Shown: piece by piece, positions 1-9,480 of the stretch | Layout: each line of letters opens with the position of its first letter | Position numbering within the stretch: position 1 is the stretch's first letter | Assembly (NCBI GenBank): GCA_002729885.1 | Contig: PBUB01000008.1 | Span: 124,001-188,000, forward strand | Direction: 5' to 3' | Length of the DNA stretch: 64,000 bases | Origin: Spirochaetaceae bacterium | GTDB lineage: Bacteria > Spirochaetota > Leptospiria > Leptospirales > Leptonemataceae | Notes under the pieces: model-generated | The model's database searches: none | What the model was told of the DNA's origin: nothing | The model's input: only the letters and a program-made list of their open reading frames with translations | Program-made: the position numbers and the translations under genes

Positions 1-1435
1 TCATCAACTGATCGAATTTCATTACCATCTCTTCTATATGTTGCACCCCCTCCAGAATTCCGGAAACCACTGTAGTGGCCTCCGAGACTTCCTTGATTCC
101 TGTTTGCACCTCTGCATCGCTCTGTTGCAGCAGAGATGTAATTTCTTTGATGCTGTTACCTGTCTTCTCCGCAAGATTGGCTACTTGATCTGCAACAACT
201 GCGAATCCGCGGCCTGCTTCTCCAGCCCGGGCCGCTTCAATGGCAGCATTCAAGGAAAGCAGGTTTACCTGCTCGGAGATGCCAGTAATGACCTCAACAA
301 TGCGAATAACCTGCGTGGAGCTATCTTGAATCCTTTTCATCGATTCGTTCATGCGCTTCAATGAACTCTGCCCCGATTGTCCGGAACGGCCCATGGAAAT
401 TAGTAGCTCCCGGTTTGATGTAAGCACTTCATTCATGCTCTTGATTTCCGAATCCAGCTCTTCCATTTCGCTTACCAGTGCGTTGGTTCCGCTGGTTTGA
501 TGCGAAGCCAGTTCAGCCACATTATCCATTCCTGCAGATAGCTCTTCCGAAGTAGCGGATATCTCTTCGGTGGCTCCTGCTGTAGATTGGGCGGTTTCCG
601 AAAACTGAGAGGACCCGGATGCCATTTCCTCTGCGGTAGAGGCAAGAGCCGAAGACCCATCCTGAACGCTTCGCAGTATCTCATTCAGGCGAGTCAGCAT
701 CTTGCTTTGAGACTTTATCATTTGACCGAACTCATTCTTTCCTGGGTTGCCTGCATTCACAGTCAGATCCCCATCAGCCAGAGAATCCGTAACGGCAACT
801 GCATGGTCCAGGGGCCCTGTAATCCCTTTCATAAGCATGCGATAGGTAAGCAGAAGAGCAATAATAGTGATGCACAGAATACTTCCCAGGGTAATCACCA
901 GTATTTCCAGAGCAGCCAGGCTACTGAGGTACTCCTCTTTCGCGTATTCATTGGATGCCTGGGTAAGTTCATCCATAGCATTTCGCATGTCTGAGAATTC
1001 TGCTTGATAGACTCCGTTGTATATTCTTCTCGCTCGCTCATCATCTCCATCGCGCAGAGCATATACGATTTGATTTGTGGACCGCTCCCACGCTGGGAAA
1101 TGGGCTTTAAACTGCCCGGTGGCCGGATGCGCTCCGGAGCTTTCATTCCAGATTTTGAGGAATTTGTTGAATCGCTGACTTACCTGGTCTCGGTTCTCTT
1201 CGATGGCTGGAACTGTATCTACTCCGTTCATAATACCCTGCAGGGAAGCAAGGTTTGATTGATAGGCATCGCGGTCTGCTTCAAGAAGGAAGCCCAGGCT
1301 TTGCAGTCGGACTTCAAAGATATTCTCTATGTCTGTGCGAACTGAATAAAGGGCGCCCAGAGAAAACAGGGTTCCCCCCACCAGTAGCAGGCTCACCAGA
1401 CCGAAGCTCAGCCTGAGCAGATTACGAATACTCAT
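1..1435 (-). CDS. Methyl-accepting chemotaxis protein (C-terminus cut by window edge)
   Basis: Reading the minus strand from the ATG at 1435 gives one open frame to the window edge, about 478 residues. An N-terminal membrane segment (about residues 5-28) is followed by a periplasmic helical region, a second membrane segment (about 180-205, rich in I/L), a HAMP-like stretch ([11 protein letters not shown] onwards) and the signalling domain. The cytoplasmic hairpin tip is canonical ([20 protein letters not shown] followed by [11 protein letters not shown]), so the receptor should couple to CheA/CheW. The ligand is unknown; the sensor region is short and alpha-helical, like four-helix-bundle sensors. 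No strong ribosome binding site precedes the ATG, but the membrane segment starts directly after it, which supports this start. It lies far from the che operon at 17.9-27 kb and is probably transcribed alone. Confidence 0.93.
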   Translation of the reverse strand, partial: MSIRNLLRLSFGLVSLLLVGGTLFSLGALYSVRTDIENIFEVRLQSLGFLLEADRDAYQSNLASLQGIMNGVDTVPAIEENRDQVSQRFNKFLKIWNESSGAHPATGQFKAHFPAWERSTNQIVYALRDGDDERARRIYNGVYQAEFSDMRNAMDELTQASNEYAKEEYLSSLAALEILVITLGSILCITIIALLLTYRMLMKGITGPLDHAVAVTDSLADGDLTVNAGNPGKNEFGQMIKSQSKMLTRLNEILRSVQDGSSALASTAEEMASGSSQFSETAQSTAGATEEISATSEELSAGMDNVAELASHQTSGTNALVSEMEELDSEIKSMNEVLTSNRELLISMGRSGQSGQSSLKRMNESMKRIQDSSTQVIRIVEVITGISEQVNLLSLNAAIEAARAGEAGRGFAVVADQVANLAEKTGNSIKEITSLLQQSDAEVQTGIKEVSEATTVVSGILEGVQHIEEMVMKFDQLM

Positions 1436-1733
1436 GCTCAGCAGTAGAGGGGGACCGGTGACTTCTTCAACCCTAATTTGGATGCTCGCAGATTTTGACG
1501 GATCTGCCAGAGCTCTTGCCTATATGGTAGCCTTTGCCAGCGTTTATCTCCCGGGAAGGTTATGCATGCCTTTCCGCGTTTTGCAGAGTCTGGCAACAGA
1601 TATCCCCGGTTGTAACGTTCGGTCCAGGGTTGCCACAGAATCCGGATCCCGGGCTCAGCCCAGCTGCAAGAAGGCAACCTGGGCCCATTCATTTCCAGAA
1701 GAGGCCCCGCATCATTAAGCCCGGATCAAATTA

Positions 1734-3887
1734 CTAGCTTAGCTTAAGAATAAACTGCTTTGCATCCTTTACAGGCTCTTCGCATGTAAGATTTTTACAG
1801 ATAAATCCCCGGGCCGGTTCCTTTTCAGAAATCCTGCCTTCCAGAAGCGGGACTTTGCTGGCGAGGTCCGCCTGCTCCCCGGCGGTAGAACCATTTTCCA
1901 GGGGGGCAGGGGGATAGTAGGCAAAGATCCTGTCCGGATGACCTTTCTTCCATAGATAATCCATCATCCTATCAAAGTGCTCATCTTTCTGGCCGGATGT
2001 GACTGCGATTTCTTCTGCAGGATCGTGCATTAGAAAAAGACTGCTACACATATAGGGATGAGCCTGGGGATACTCGAACAGAGCTCCCTTGAAATGATTC
2101 ATTATGTGTGTGGCCCATTTTCGATTGTCAGCCGGGTCGAATCCATATAGCGAAAGACTCAGAAGTAGTCGAGTGGCCGCTGAGTTTCCGGATGGAATGA
2201 CTCCATCGTAACCTTCAATGGGGCGCACCAGAAGTTCTGTTTGCTCGGGAGGAGATTCATAAAATGCAGATGCGGTATCTGGCTTGAAGTCCCGTACCAT
2301 CCGCTGAGCCAATTCGTTGGCCTTGAACAGGAAGTCGGGCTCGCCGCAGCTGCGATACAAATCCAGCAGTCCGCAGCCGAACAATGAGTAGTCCGATAGA
2401 GTGCCTGCATATCGCTTCTCTCCATCCCGAAAGCGCCGGTACAGCATACCATCTTCCATAAGGTTGTTCAGAATGAAATGGGTGGCTTTTCTTGCTCTGG
2501 ATGTATATTCCGGTTTTCCCAGGACACGTCCGGCCAGAGAAAGTGCTGAAATCATCAAGCCGTTCCAGGAAGTAAGCACCTTATCATCTCTCAGAGGCCT
2601 CTCCCTGCGCGAACGTCTGGAAAGCAGGGCCTTTCTCGCTTGAGCCAGCTTCTCTTTGAATCGATCGTCCACTCCGAACTCTTCTGGAGGAACCGGAACA
2701 TGTAGAATGTTTTTCCCCTCAAAATTTCCGCGAGCGCTCAGACCCCAGTATCGAAGAATCCTTTTGCGATCCTCCAGTTCGATGCCGGCCTCTTCCAGAA
2801 CTTGCAGGAACTCCTGCTCGGACCAGACATAGAACTTGCCTTCTTCGCCTTCGGAATCTGCATCTTCGGCGCTGTAGAATGCGCCGGATGGGTCGGTCAT
2901 ATCCCTGCGAACATATTCAATGCAATCATCGGCCCAGTCGGCGTACTCCTGCTTTCCGGTAACTCGATAGGTTTCTACCAGAGCAGAAATGAACAGTGCA
3001 TTATCGTAGAGCATCTTTTCGAAATGAGGAACCAGCCAGTCATGGTCGGTGGCATAGCGGCAGAGTCCGCCGCCGATCTGATCATAGATGCCACCACGCT
3101 TCATGGCCGAAAGAGTGGTCTCCACCATTTGTATACATCGCTTGTCCTGATTTCTATCATACTGACGAATCAAAAGCAAAATGGCCATGCTGGGGGGAAA
3201 CTTGTTGTTTCCATTGGTGAGGAAACCTCCGCGATAGGCATCGAATGATTGAAAGAAAAGATCAACAGCTTTGATACTCACCATCATGCCCGGCGGAGCG
3301 ACGTTTTCCACATCGCCTTCCGTGGTGGCTCGATTGGTACTCTGTAGAAAGTCCGTAAGCGCTGTTGCGGACTCCAGGATCTTTTCTCGGTTGTTCTGCC
3401 ACACATCGCTGATGGTATCCAGAACCTGGCCAAAGCTGGGGCGCCCAAAAGCAGGCTGAGGAGGGAAGTAGGTTCCTCCGGTTACCGGACGAAGATCCGG
3501 AGTTAAAAATACGTTCAAGGGCCAGCCCCCCTGCTGACCCATGGCCTGTAGAGATTTCATGTAGATTTGATCTACGTCCGGAAGTTCTTCCCGGTCCACC
3601 TTGATGGGGACAAATTGATCGTTGAGCTTACGGGCCAGGTCCGGATTCTCGAAGCTTTCGCGTTCCATGACGTGGCACCAGTGGCAGGTAGCGTAGCCGA
3701 TAGAAAGAAAGATCATTTTGTCTTCCGATTTGGCCTTTTCAAAGGCTTCCGTCCCCCAGGGAAACCAGTCCACGGGATTGTAGGCATGCTGCAGTAGATA
3801 AGGACTTTTCTCCTGGGCCAGGCGATTGGGACGAGCGTCGGTGGAAGACATATGCAACAAGGAAAAAAATCCAGGGCCTGTTGTCAT
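1734..3887 (-). CDS. Thioredoxin-domain DUF255 protein (YyaL / spermatogenesis-associated 20 family)
   Basis: A 717-residue protein of the DUF255 family. The N-terminal thioredoxin-like fold (about residues 15-180) contains the family signature with CHWCH and ESFENPD, followed by [12 protein letters not shown] and [12 protein letters not shown]. The remaining about 500 residues resemble the (alpha/alpha)6 glycoside-hydrolase/epimerase-like fold usual in this family ([11 protein letters not shown], then [18 protein letters not shown]). Length matches the family. The biochemical role is not established for any close member; a redox or sugar-epimerase-like role has been suggested. The start could also be the second Met (about 3854), where the conserved part begins ([20 protein letters not shown]); neither start has a good ribosome binding site. 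The next gene on the same strand upstream, a thioredoxin-reductase-like flavoprotein, suggests a shared redox context. Confidence 0.92.
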   Translation of the reverse strand: MTTGPGFFSLLHMSSTDARPNRLAQEKSPYLLQHAYNPVDWFPWGTEAFEKAKSEDKMIFLSIGYATCHWCHVMERESFENPDLARKLNDQFVPIKVDREELPDVDQIYMKSLQAMGQQGGWPLNVFLTPDLRPVTGGTYFPPQPAFGRPSFGQVLDTISDVWQNNREKILESATALTDFLQSTNRATTEGDVENVAPPGMMVSIKAVDLFFQSFDAYRGGFLTNGNNKFPPSMAILLLIRQYDRNQDKRCIQMVETTLSAMKRGGIYDQIGGGLCRYATDHDWLVPHFEKMLYDNALFISALVETYRVTGKQEYADWADDCIEYVRRDMTDPSGAFYSAEDADSEGEEGKFYVWSEQEFLQVLEEAGIELEDRKRILRYWGLSARGNFEGKNILHVPVPPEEFGVDDRFKEKLAQARKALLSRRSRRERPLRDDKVLTSWNGLMISALSLAGRVLGKPEYTSRARKATHFILNNLMEDGMLYRRFRDGEKRYAGTLSDYSLFGCGLLDLYRSCGEPDFLFKANELAQRMVRDFKPDTASAFYESPPEQTELLVRPIEGYDGVIPSGNSAATRLLLSLSLYGFDPADNRKWATHIMNHFKGALFEYPQAHPYMCSSLFLMHDPAEEIAVTSGQKDEHFDRMMDYLWKKGHPDRIFAYYPPAPLENGSTAGEQADLASKVPLLEGRISEKEPARGFICKNLTCEEPVKDAKQFILKLS

Positions 3888-3923
3888 CCGTTATGAGGCA
3901 GGGAGTAGCCCTTGCTTTCTACC

Positions 3924-4838
3924 TCAGTCGATCTTTTTCTGAAAGTCTTCCTGAAGTAACTGATGCACTGCGCCGCTGCCGGCCATTTGTCCTGAGGCCA
4001 CGGCACCAGCCACGCTTTGCTGCATGGAGGCTATGTCTCCGGCTGCAAACACCCCGGCGACGCTGGTTTCTCCCAGGGGATTGATCAACAGACGGCCCAT
4101 ATCATCCTGCTTACATCCAAGTTGCTCGTGAATATCCGATGCCAGAGTAAGCGGGGCCATGCGACCGTAAAACAGTGCATTCACGGGTATGGGCCCGGCG
4201 CCAGCCAGATTAATGGATTGGAGACCCTGATCATCATAATTCAGTTGTTCCACCGATTCGCGATGGAACTCCACGGAAACCTGCTGAAAGGAGTTCCTTG
4301 TCTCGGGTGTAAGTGACAGCCCATTGCTCAGAGCAACAACCCTGGAGCTTAAGCCCAGAAGCATGGGCACCATGTGTTTTAACAGTGCCTCATCGCCCAT
4401 CACAGCCAGAATCTGATTCTGCACTTCGAATCCATGACAGTACGGACAGTGATAGACTCCTGTTCCCCAGAGCTCCGCAAATCCTGGAATTTCAGGCAGC
4501 ACATCCTGGATGCCATACGCCAGAACCACTTTGCGGGTTCGGAACGTTGCGCCGGATTTCGAAGTACCTTGAAAGCCGCCTTCTGCGGGTTGAATGGCCG
4601 TCAATCGGTCTGATTCAAATTCTACCGTAGGATACCTGGTCAGATCTCTCCTGGCCTGCGCTCTCCATTGATTGGGATCTATTCCGTCCAGGCCTACGAG
4701 ATTGTGTGCATGACTCGAGAAGCGATTCCGCGGCAGAGAGTAATCCAGCACCAGAGCTTTTCGTCTGAGCCGACCCAGCGCCATGGCAGCGCTCAGTCCT
4801 GCATGGCTTCCACCAACAATAATTGCATCGTATGTCAT
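3924..4838 (-). CDS. Thioredoxin-reductase-like NAD(P)/FAD-dependent oxidoreductase
   Basis: A 304-residue flavoprotein. It has an N-terminal FAD-binding Rossmann motif (IIVGGSHAGLSAAMALGR), a redox-active CPYC motif at about residues 137-140 and the C-terminal FAD motif (GVFAAGDIAS). Size and order match the low-molecular-weight thioredoxin reductase superfamily. The NADPH-binding GxGxxA motif expected after CPYC is weak (LAVMGDEALLKHM), so it could be one of the TrxB-like reductases without a clear NADPH preference, such as those in gliotoxin-type or bacilliredoxin systems. It lies 36 bp upstream of the DUF255 gene in the same direction, so the two may be co-transcribed. An inverted repeat about 100 bp upstream (4938-4960) is a candidate operator. 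Confidence 0.88.
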   Translation of the reverse strand: MTYDAIIVGGSHAGLSAAMALGRLRRKALVLDYSLPRNRFSSHAHNLVGLDGIDPNQWRAQARRDLTRYPTVEFESDRLTAIQPAEGGFQGTSKSGATFRTRKVVLAYGIQDVLPEIPGFAELWGTGVYHCPYCHGFEVQNQILAVMGDEALLKHMVPMLLGLSSRVVALSNGLSLTPETRNSFQQVSVEFHRESVEQLNYDDQGLQSINLAGAGPIPVNALFYGRMAPLTLASDIHEQLGCKQDDMGRLLINPLGETSVAGVFAAGDIASMQQSVAGAVASGQMAGSGAVHQLLQEDFQKKID

Positions 4839-4937
4839 ATGCCCTCAGACCTTTTATCCCCTGTTTTTCGAGCGTCTGCCCGGGAATACCCAGGCACCCG
4901 CTTCCATTGCTGTATCAGTGTAATGCAAGTGCGAAGA

Positions 4938-4960
4938 TTAGTAAATAATAAAATTACTAA
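4938..4960. promoter_or_regulatory. Candidate operator: perfect 7-bp inverted repeat TTAGTAA-N9-TTACTAA
   Basis: The arms TTAGTAA (4938-4944) and TTACTAA (4954-4960) are exact reverse complements around the 9-bp AT spacer ataataaaa. The block is far more AT-rich than its surroundings and sits about 100 bp upstream of the flavoprotein start (4838, minus strand). This is the size and layout of a dimeric repressor site, for example Fur/PerR-like or MarR-like. Which regulator binds is unknown. Confidence 0.45.
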
Positions 4961-5170
4961 ATGTAGAGAGGGCTGCAGGATGGTAGGATTTGGCCCCTGC
5001 GGGCAATCTGAGAATTCCAGAGATGTTTAAAATTGCGTCCTCCCATCTGCTTAACCCGGGAAGTAGCGGGCGGTGGCATCCCCTCGAACCTGGACAATGG
5101 TAGTGCGCAAGAGGGGTCTACTGGTAGAAAATGCCCTAGCGGTCCGGGGAAATGATCCAGACTGGTCACA

Positions 5171-5198
5171 AAAAAAGCCGGGCTTATCCCGGCTTTTA
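5171..5198 (-). terminator. Rho-independent terminator of the oxidase operon (bidirectional form)
   Basis: A 10-bp perfect stem, AAAAGCCGGG (5173-5182) and CCCGGCTTTT (5188-5197), with the 5-nt loop CTTAT, and A/T tracts on both sides. It lies about 100 bp beyond the stop codon of the last oxidase gene on the minus strand. Confidence 0.85.
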
Positions 5199-5301
5199 AT
5201 GAAACACATATGGGAACTCTCAGGAGATGGCGACTGCTCTACATCAGGAGTCCCGTTTCTGTGTTCAAGGTTTGATCAGCGATGGGCTGGATGGGTAAAA
5301 C

Positions 5302-5679
5302 TCAGCGAATATCCCGATCGAGAAGCAACGTCTCTTGAGTGGGCTGGTTCTGCAGTGCATCCGGGCCTACTTTTACGCGATTGAATACATCCAGGAACAT
5401 AGATCCAATCAGGATGCAGAACAAAATGATTGGATACCAGATTCCATAAAGCCAGACAATCTTGTCCTCGTATTTCATGTGCATGAAATACCAGAGCACC
5501 ACAAAAGCTTTTACTGTGGCGATGGCCATGGCAATCAATACGTTCACCAGCATACTGCCGGTATCCATGTAGGATGCAGCTACAGTGAGAATGGTGAGTG
5601 CGTAGAGGGCCAGTCCAGCGAAGATGTAGATTCGCGTGGGAGAAACGTGTCCGCGGCTTTCTTGATCAGGTATATGCAT
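5302..5679 (-). CDS. ctaF: Cytochrome c oxidase subunit IV (prokaryotic COX4 type)
   Basis: A 125-residue protein with three hydrophobic segments (about residues 17-35, 45-65, 75-95) and the motif KAFVVLWYFMHMKYED, typical of the small subunit IV of bacterial aa3/caa3 oxidases. This subunit stabilises the subunit I/III core; it has no redox centre. AGGAGA lies at normal spacing before the ATG. It is the last gene of the minus-strand series sco-ctaC-ctaD-ctaE-ctaF, 48 bp after ctaE, and is followed by a strong terminator. The symbol is by position and family; coxD is an equivalent name. Confidence 0.88.
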   Translation of the reverse strand: MHIPDQESRGHVSPTRIYIFAGLALYALTILTVAASYMDTGSMLVNVLIAMAIATVKAFVVLWYFMHMKYEDKIVWLYGIWYPIILFCILIGSMFLDVFNRVKVGPDALQNQPTQETLLLDRDIR

Positions 5680-5727
5680 GATTTCTGTCTCCTAATATTT
5701 GAGCTCTTTGCTTATGAGGATTCGTTC

Positions 5728-6420
5728 CTATTGCACCAGGTAAAATAGCGGGAACAAGTAGATCCAGATAAGGTCCACAAGGTGCCAGTACAGAGTTCCG
5801 TTTTCTACCGGTGTATAGTACCAGTGGGAGTAGCGGCCACGGGCCATTTTTATCATAAGCCCTGCAATAATGGACATCCCGATTACAACGTGCAGACCGT
5901 GAATTGCGGTCATTACAAAGTAGAAAGAGAAGAACAGCACAATTCCTTTGGGATCCACCGGGTTTCCTTCGAAGGTGGTGGGAATAGGACCGTATTCATG
6001 GGTATCGTGATTGATAACGATTTGAGCTACTTCACCAGGAAAGATTCCGTGGGCGAATTTACCGGTGTATTCAAAGTATTTAACAACAAGAAAGCCAGAG
6101 GCAAGAACGATGGTAGAAGCCAGCATCCACAGGGATCGGGTTCGCTTGCCGCGTTGAATCCCATCCAGAGCCAGCACCGCAGTTATGGAACTGGTAATCA
6201 GGATCAGGGTATTGACCCCTCCCATAACTTTATCCAGGGACATATGGGCCAGTTTGAATTCTGTTCCGTATTTTCCATGGAAGAGGGCAAAGCCAGCGAA
6301 TAGAACTCCAAAGAGAAGCAATTCCGTGGCCAGGAAGAGCCACATGGCGAGCTTGGCGCCTTCGTAGCCTCCCAGTTCCTCATGGGACGGGTGTCGATCC
6401 ATTGCGTGGGATTGTGACAT
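5728..6420 (-). CDS. ctaE: Cytochrome c oxidase subunit III
   Basis: A 230-residue membrane protein with the COX3 architecture: an N-terminal cytoplasmic part (YEGAKLAMWLFLATELLLFG), then helices including the region FFSFYFVMTAIHGLHVVIGM and a C-terminal ending YWHLVDLIWIYLFPLFYLVQ. The glutamate in LATELL and the HGLHV histidines are family hallmarks. It has 5-6 membrane segments, the short bacterial version lacking the first two helices. AAGGAA lies before the ATG. An unusually long gap (200 bp) with a strong hairpin separates it from ctaD upstream in the operon. Confidence 0.95.
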   Translation of the reverse strand: MSQSHAMDRHPSHEELGGYEGAKLAMWLFLATELLLFGVLFAGFALFHGKYGTEFKLAHMSLDKVMGGVNTLILITSSITAVLALDGIQRGKRTRSLWMLASTIVLASGFLVVKYFEYTGKFAHGIFPGEVAQIVINHDTHEYGPIPTTFEGNPVDPKGIVLFFSFYFVMTAIHGLHVVIGMSIIAGLMIKMARGRYSHWYYTPVENGTLYWHLVDLIWIYLFPLFYLVQ

Positions 6421-6521
6421 GTTCTGTTCCTTACCTGATAGTAAAAATCATCGGCTCTTCCTGTATTTCTTTCCGAGCCTGCATCTATTGTTTCTGGTGA
6501 CCCCCAATCCTGGCAGGTCTG

Positions 6522-6571
6522 CTGGATTCTTCCATCCGCACTCCGGGGAGCTGCGGCATCGGAGAATCCAG
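6522..6571 (-). promoter_or_regulatory. Nested hairpin in the ctaD-ctaE intergenic RNA
   Basis: Outer arms CTGGATTCT (6522-6530) and AGAATCCAG (6563-6571) are perfect complements. Inside them lie CCGCA/TGCGG and CTCC-GG-GGAG, giving three stacked helices within 50 nt. There is no following T-run on the minus strand (the transcribed direction), so it does not look like a simple terminator. It could be an RNA processing or stability element that sets the ctaD to ctaE ratio. A second short GC-rich hairpin (GCCCG...CGGGC, about 6579-6603) lies nearer ctaD. Confidence 0.5.
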
Positions 6572-6620
6572 AATCAGAGCCCGGCCGGGTATCCAGGCGG
6601 GCCTCTGAAAATTAATTCAG

Positions 6621-8255
6621 TTAACCTACCTCTTTCTCCGCAGCTGGCTGCTGAGCGGGCCGTCCCTCTGTACCGTAATCGTAAACATCATCCGGGAATC
6701 GGGGGATTTCTACGAAGTTGGTAGTAGGAGGCGGAGAACTGGTCTGCCATTCCAGAGAGATTGCATTCCATGGATTGGCACCGGCTTTTTCGCCTTTCCA
6801 GGCGCTTACCAGCAGGTTTACAAGGATGATTACATAGGCACCGCCATTGAACCAGGAACCCACAGTGGAAACCAGATGCCACGTATGATAGATAGGCATG
6901 TAGTCAAAGTAGCGGCGAGGCATACCTTCCAGACCCAGCACAAACTGAGGAAGGAAAGTGAGATTAAATCCAAAGAATAGCGTAAGCCAGCCGATCAAGG
7001 CCCAGGGCTTGTTATACATACGACCGGTAATCTTGGGGAACCAGTAGTGAAGAGCAGCCATCAGAGCTACCACAGTTCCTCCCTGCATAGTATAGTGGAA
7101 GTGAGCCACTACAAAGTAACCGTCATGCAGTAGAACATCTGTGTTCAAAACAGCCAGGTGAATACCGGTCAGGCCGGCAATGGTGAACATAAAGACAAAG
7201 CTCAGGGCGTAATACATGGGGGCCGCTTTGTAATCCACCGAGCCTTTCCATAAGGTAGCGATCCAGTTGAAGACTTTGATGGCCGTGGGAACAGCAACAA
7301 AGAAGGTCAGAAAGGAAAATACCCATCTGGACCAGTCAGCCATACCCGAAACCAGCAGGTGGTGCCCCCATACGATGAAGGACACCAGGGCAATCGCCAG
7401 GGAAGAATAGGCAATGGCTTTGTATCCGAAGATCGGGCGACGGGAGAATACAGGAAGAATCTCTCCGATAACCCCGAAAGCCGGAAGAATCATAATGTAT
7501 ACAACAGGGTGGGAATAGAACCAGAAGAAGTTTTCGAACAGGATAGGATCTCCCCCTTTAGCAGGATCGAAGATTCCAATATCCAGAGTTCTTTCCAGAA
7601 TAAGTAGAACCAGGGTCATACCTACAACTGGAGTGGCCAGAACCTGAATCAGAGCAGTAGCATAGGTGGACCATACCATCAGAGGCAGTCGACCCCAGGT
7701 CAGGTTGGGCGCTCGCATTCTGTGAATCGTTACAATGAAGTTAAAGCCGGTCATAATGGAAGAAAATCCCATGATGAAGGCACCCAGTGTCAGAAAGATC
7801 ACCAGGTTATTGATTCGCATGGAGTAGGGAGCGTAGAAAGTCCAGCCAGTGTCTGCAGGGCTTAGAAGAGAAATCAATGCGATGGCCGCTCCGATCAGGT
7901 ATACATAGAAGGAAGCCAGGTTCAGTCGGGGAAAGGCAACGTCTTTGGCTCCAATCAGTAGTGGAAGAACGAAGTTACCGATAGTGGATGGAATCCCGGG
8001 AACGATAAAGAGAAAGGTCATAACCGCGCCATGAAGCGTGAAAAGCACGTTGTATGTATGCGGTGTAAAGAACGTTGGACCCGGAGCAATCAGTTCCAGT
8101 CTTACCAGCAAAGCCGACACTCCCGCTACTGCGAAGAACGTCATGATGGTAAACAGAAACATGATCCCGATTTTCTTGTGGTCGGTGGTGGTGGCCCAAC
8201 CCCAGAAAGTTCGTCCTACCTGCAGGTAGGGTGTTGCATCCGCTGCGTGTCCCAT
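6621..8255 (-). CDS. ctaD: Cytochrome c oxidase subunit I, A2-type heme-copper oxidase
   Basis: A 544-residue, 12-helix catalytic subunit of the terminal oxidase; it reduces O2 to water and pumps protons. Ligands visible: H75 and H387 for the low-spin heme, H385 for heme a3, H249, H298 and H299 for CuB (motifs YSHPVVY and WGHHL), with Y253 the expected His-Tyr cross-link partner. K327 in PTAIKVFNW is the K-channel lysine. The D-channel glutamate of XGHPEV enzymes is replaced: the sequence is Y247-S248-H249-P250-V251, the signature of A2-type oxidases. AAGGAAAG lies before the ATG. It is the third gene of the sco-cta operon. Confidence 0.97.
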   Translation of the reverse strand: MGHAADATPYLQVGRTFWGWATTTDHKKIGIMFLFTIMTFFAVAGVSALLVRLELIAPGPTFFTPHTYNVLFTLHGAVMTFLFIVPGIPSTIGNFVLPLLIGAKDVAFPRLNLASFYVYLIGAAIALISLLSPADTGWTFYAPYSMRINNLVIFLTLGAFIMGFSSIMTGFNFIVTIHRMRAPNLTWGRLPLMVWSTYATALIQVLATPVVGMTLVLLILERTLDIGIFDPAKGGDPILFENFFWFYSHPVVYIMILPAFGVIGEILPVFSRRPIFGYKAIAYSSLAIALVSFIVWGHHLLVSGMADWSRWVFSFLTFFVAVPTAIKVFNWIATLWKGSVDYKAAPMYYALSFVFMFTIAGLTGIHLAVLNTDVLLHDGYFVVAHFHYTMQGGTVVALMAALHYWFPKITGRMYNKPWALIGWLTLFFGFNLTFLPQFVLGLEGMPRRYFDYMPIYHTWHLVSTVGSWFNGGAYVIILVNLLVSAWKGEKAGANPWNAISLEWQTSSPPPTTNFVEIPRFPDDVYDYGTEGRPAQQPAAEKEVG

Positions 8256-8365
8256 ATTCTTTCCTTTTTCCTACTCTGGCTGAGGACTCCACCGGAGTGG
8301 AACCCTGCTTTCGAATTCAAAGTTTGTGAGATTGTCTCTCTTTGATTCGGTTCTCCGACGATTTA

Positions 8366-9436
8366 TTATTTCAATGTCTTCATATAGAGGATGATAGATT
8401 CGATCTGTTCATCGCTCAGGTTCTGGGCCGGCATCAAGTTACTGAAGCCTTCTCGAATCTTCGCTTCTGGATTCAATATGGATTCCTTGATGTAGTTTTC
8501 ATCGGCCACAACGGTGCTGCCATCTTCGAACGCTCGTTCTGTTCCAAACAGTCCTTTAAATGAAGGACCGACCTGACGGGAGCCATCCACGCTGTGGCAG
8601 GACTTACATCCAGCTGTATTGTAGAGTTGCTGTCCCTGATCTGCTGTGATATTGTTGGAGGCCTCTTCCAGCTCACCCATTTTCTTCTGGAACAGTTCCG
8701 GTGAAAGGACGATTGCTTTGGCCAGCATGTAGCTGTGATCGTTGCCGCAGTATTCAGTACAATAAACATTGTAAGCGGCGCACTGACCGGGCTCATAGTT
8801 CACACACTCGTCCGCCATTTGAGGAATCTTATCTTCCTGACCTGGGGCCAGTGCACTGAGCTCTTTACGCTGCTCGGCGGTCATCGCCTTCTGGCGAGGG
8901 CTGATGAGCGGAGTGAAGGTTACGTATGTGTAAATATGACCAACAACATCCTCTTTTACTCGAAAAGCTGGAACAGAGAAGCTGTGAATTACATCCTGAG
9001 ATTTCATGATCAGCTTCACAGGCTTGTTGGCTTCCAGATACAGCTTGTTATAGCTTTTGAGAGGACTTTTTTTGCTTTTATCTTCTCGGAGGCTGGCCGG
9101 ATACTGGAATTCCCAGGCCCATTGCTTGCCCCAGACATTGATCTCACGAGCATCTGGCGCTACAGCTCGCAGGCTCATAAATCCCTGGATACCGATGATG
9201 TAGAGAATCAGAAATACGATGGAGGGGATGGTGGTCCAGATTACTTCAATGGTATGTGAGTTTGCTTTTCTGGATGTAACATCGTTAGGTCCGCGGCGTC
9301 GATAGCGGATGATGAAGTAAACCAGGGCTGCGTTTGTAAGAACAAATGCGATAACAACAATTAAATTCACCAGGTCCATGGCGAAATTCGTACTGGGGGC
9401 ATGATTGGACCCGTTATCTAAAAACCACTCGAGCAT
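8366..9436 (-). CDS. ctaC: Cytochrome c oxidase subunit II with fused cytochrome c domain (caa3 type)
   Basis: A 356-residue protein: two N-terminal helices (about 21-42 and 64-86), a periplasmic CuA domain (ligands H151, C226, C230, H234, M237; motif CTEYCGNDHSYM) and a C-terminal mono-heme cytochrome c domain (CKSCH at 277-281, probable Met ligand M335 in LMPAQNL). The fusion defines a caa3 oxidase that takes electrons from a small cytochrome c or directly from a bc/ACIII complex. Unusually, about 40 extra residues (about 176-218) with two more cysteines (C211, C219) lie between the CuA strands just before the metal loop. No signal peptide or lipobox is evident. AGGGAAAC precedes the ATG. 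Confidence 0.95.
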   Translation of the reverse strand: MLEWFLDNGSNHAPSTNFAMDLVNLIVVIAFVLTNAALVYFIIRYRRRGPNDVTSRKANSHTIEVIWTTIPSIVFLILYIIGIQGFMSLRAVAPDAREINVWGKQWAWEFQYPASLREDKSKKSPLKSYNKLYLEANKPVKLIMKSQDVIHSFSVPAFRVKEDVVGHIYTYVTFTPLISPRQKAMTAEQRKELSALAPGQEDKIPQMADECVNYEPGQCAAYNVYCTEYCGNDHSYMLAKAIVLSPELFQKKMGELEEASNNITADQGQQLYNTAGCKSCHSVDGSRQVGPSFKGLFGTERAFEDGSTVVADENYIKESILNPEAKIREGFSNLMPAQNLSDEQIESIILYMKTLK

Positions 9437-9480
9437 GTTTCCCTACCTTTTTCTCCAGGATTCTGTCTCAAATCATCGGC

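Larger units (their letters stand above)
4839..5301. other. Intergenic region between the oxidase operon and the flavoprotein gene
   Basis: 463 bp with no credible coding frame. It holds an AT-rich inverted repeat (4938-4960), probably in the promoter region of the minus-strand flavoprotein gene, and a strong hairpin terminator (5171-5198) for the oxidase operon arriving on the minus strand. Short open frames here have no family resemblance and are judged random. Confidence 0.6.

Noticed and set aside
38..1258. Several plus-strand open frames over the left-edge chemoreceptor
   Set aside because: They lie antisense to a continuous minus-strand MCP frame with clear family motifs.
8284..8302. 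Small hairpin TCCAC-CGGA-GTGGA, similar to one at 53749-53769
   Set aside because: Two short look-alike hairpins are not enough to call a repeat family; they are likely chance.
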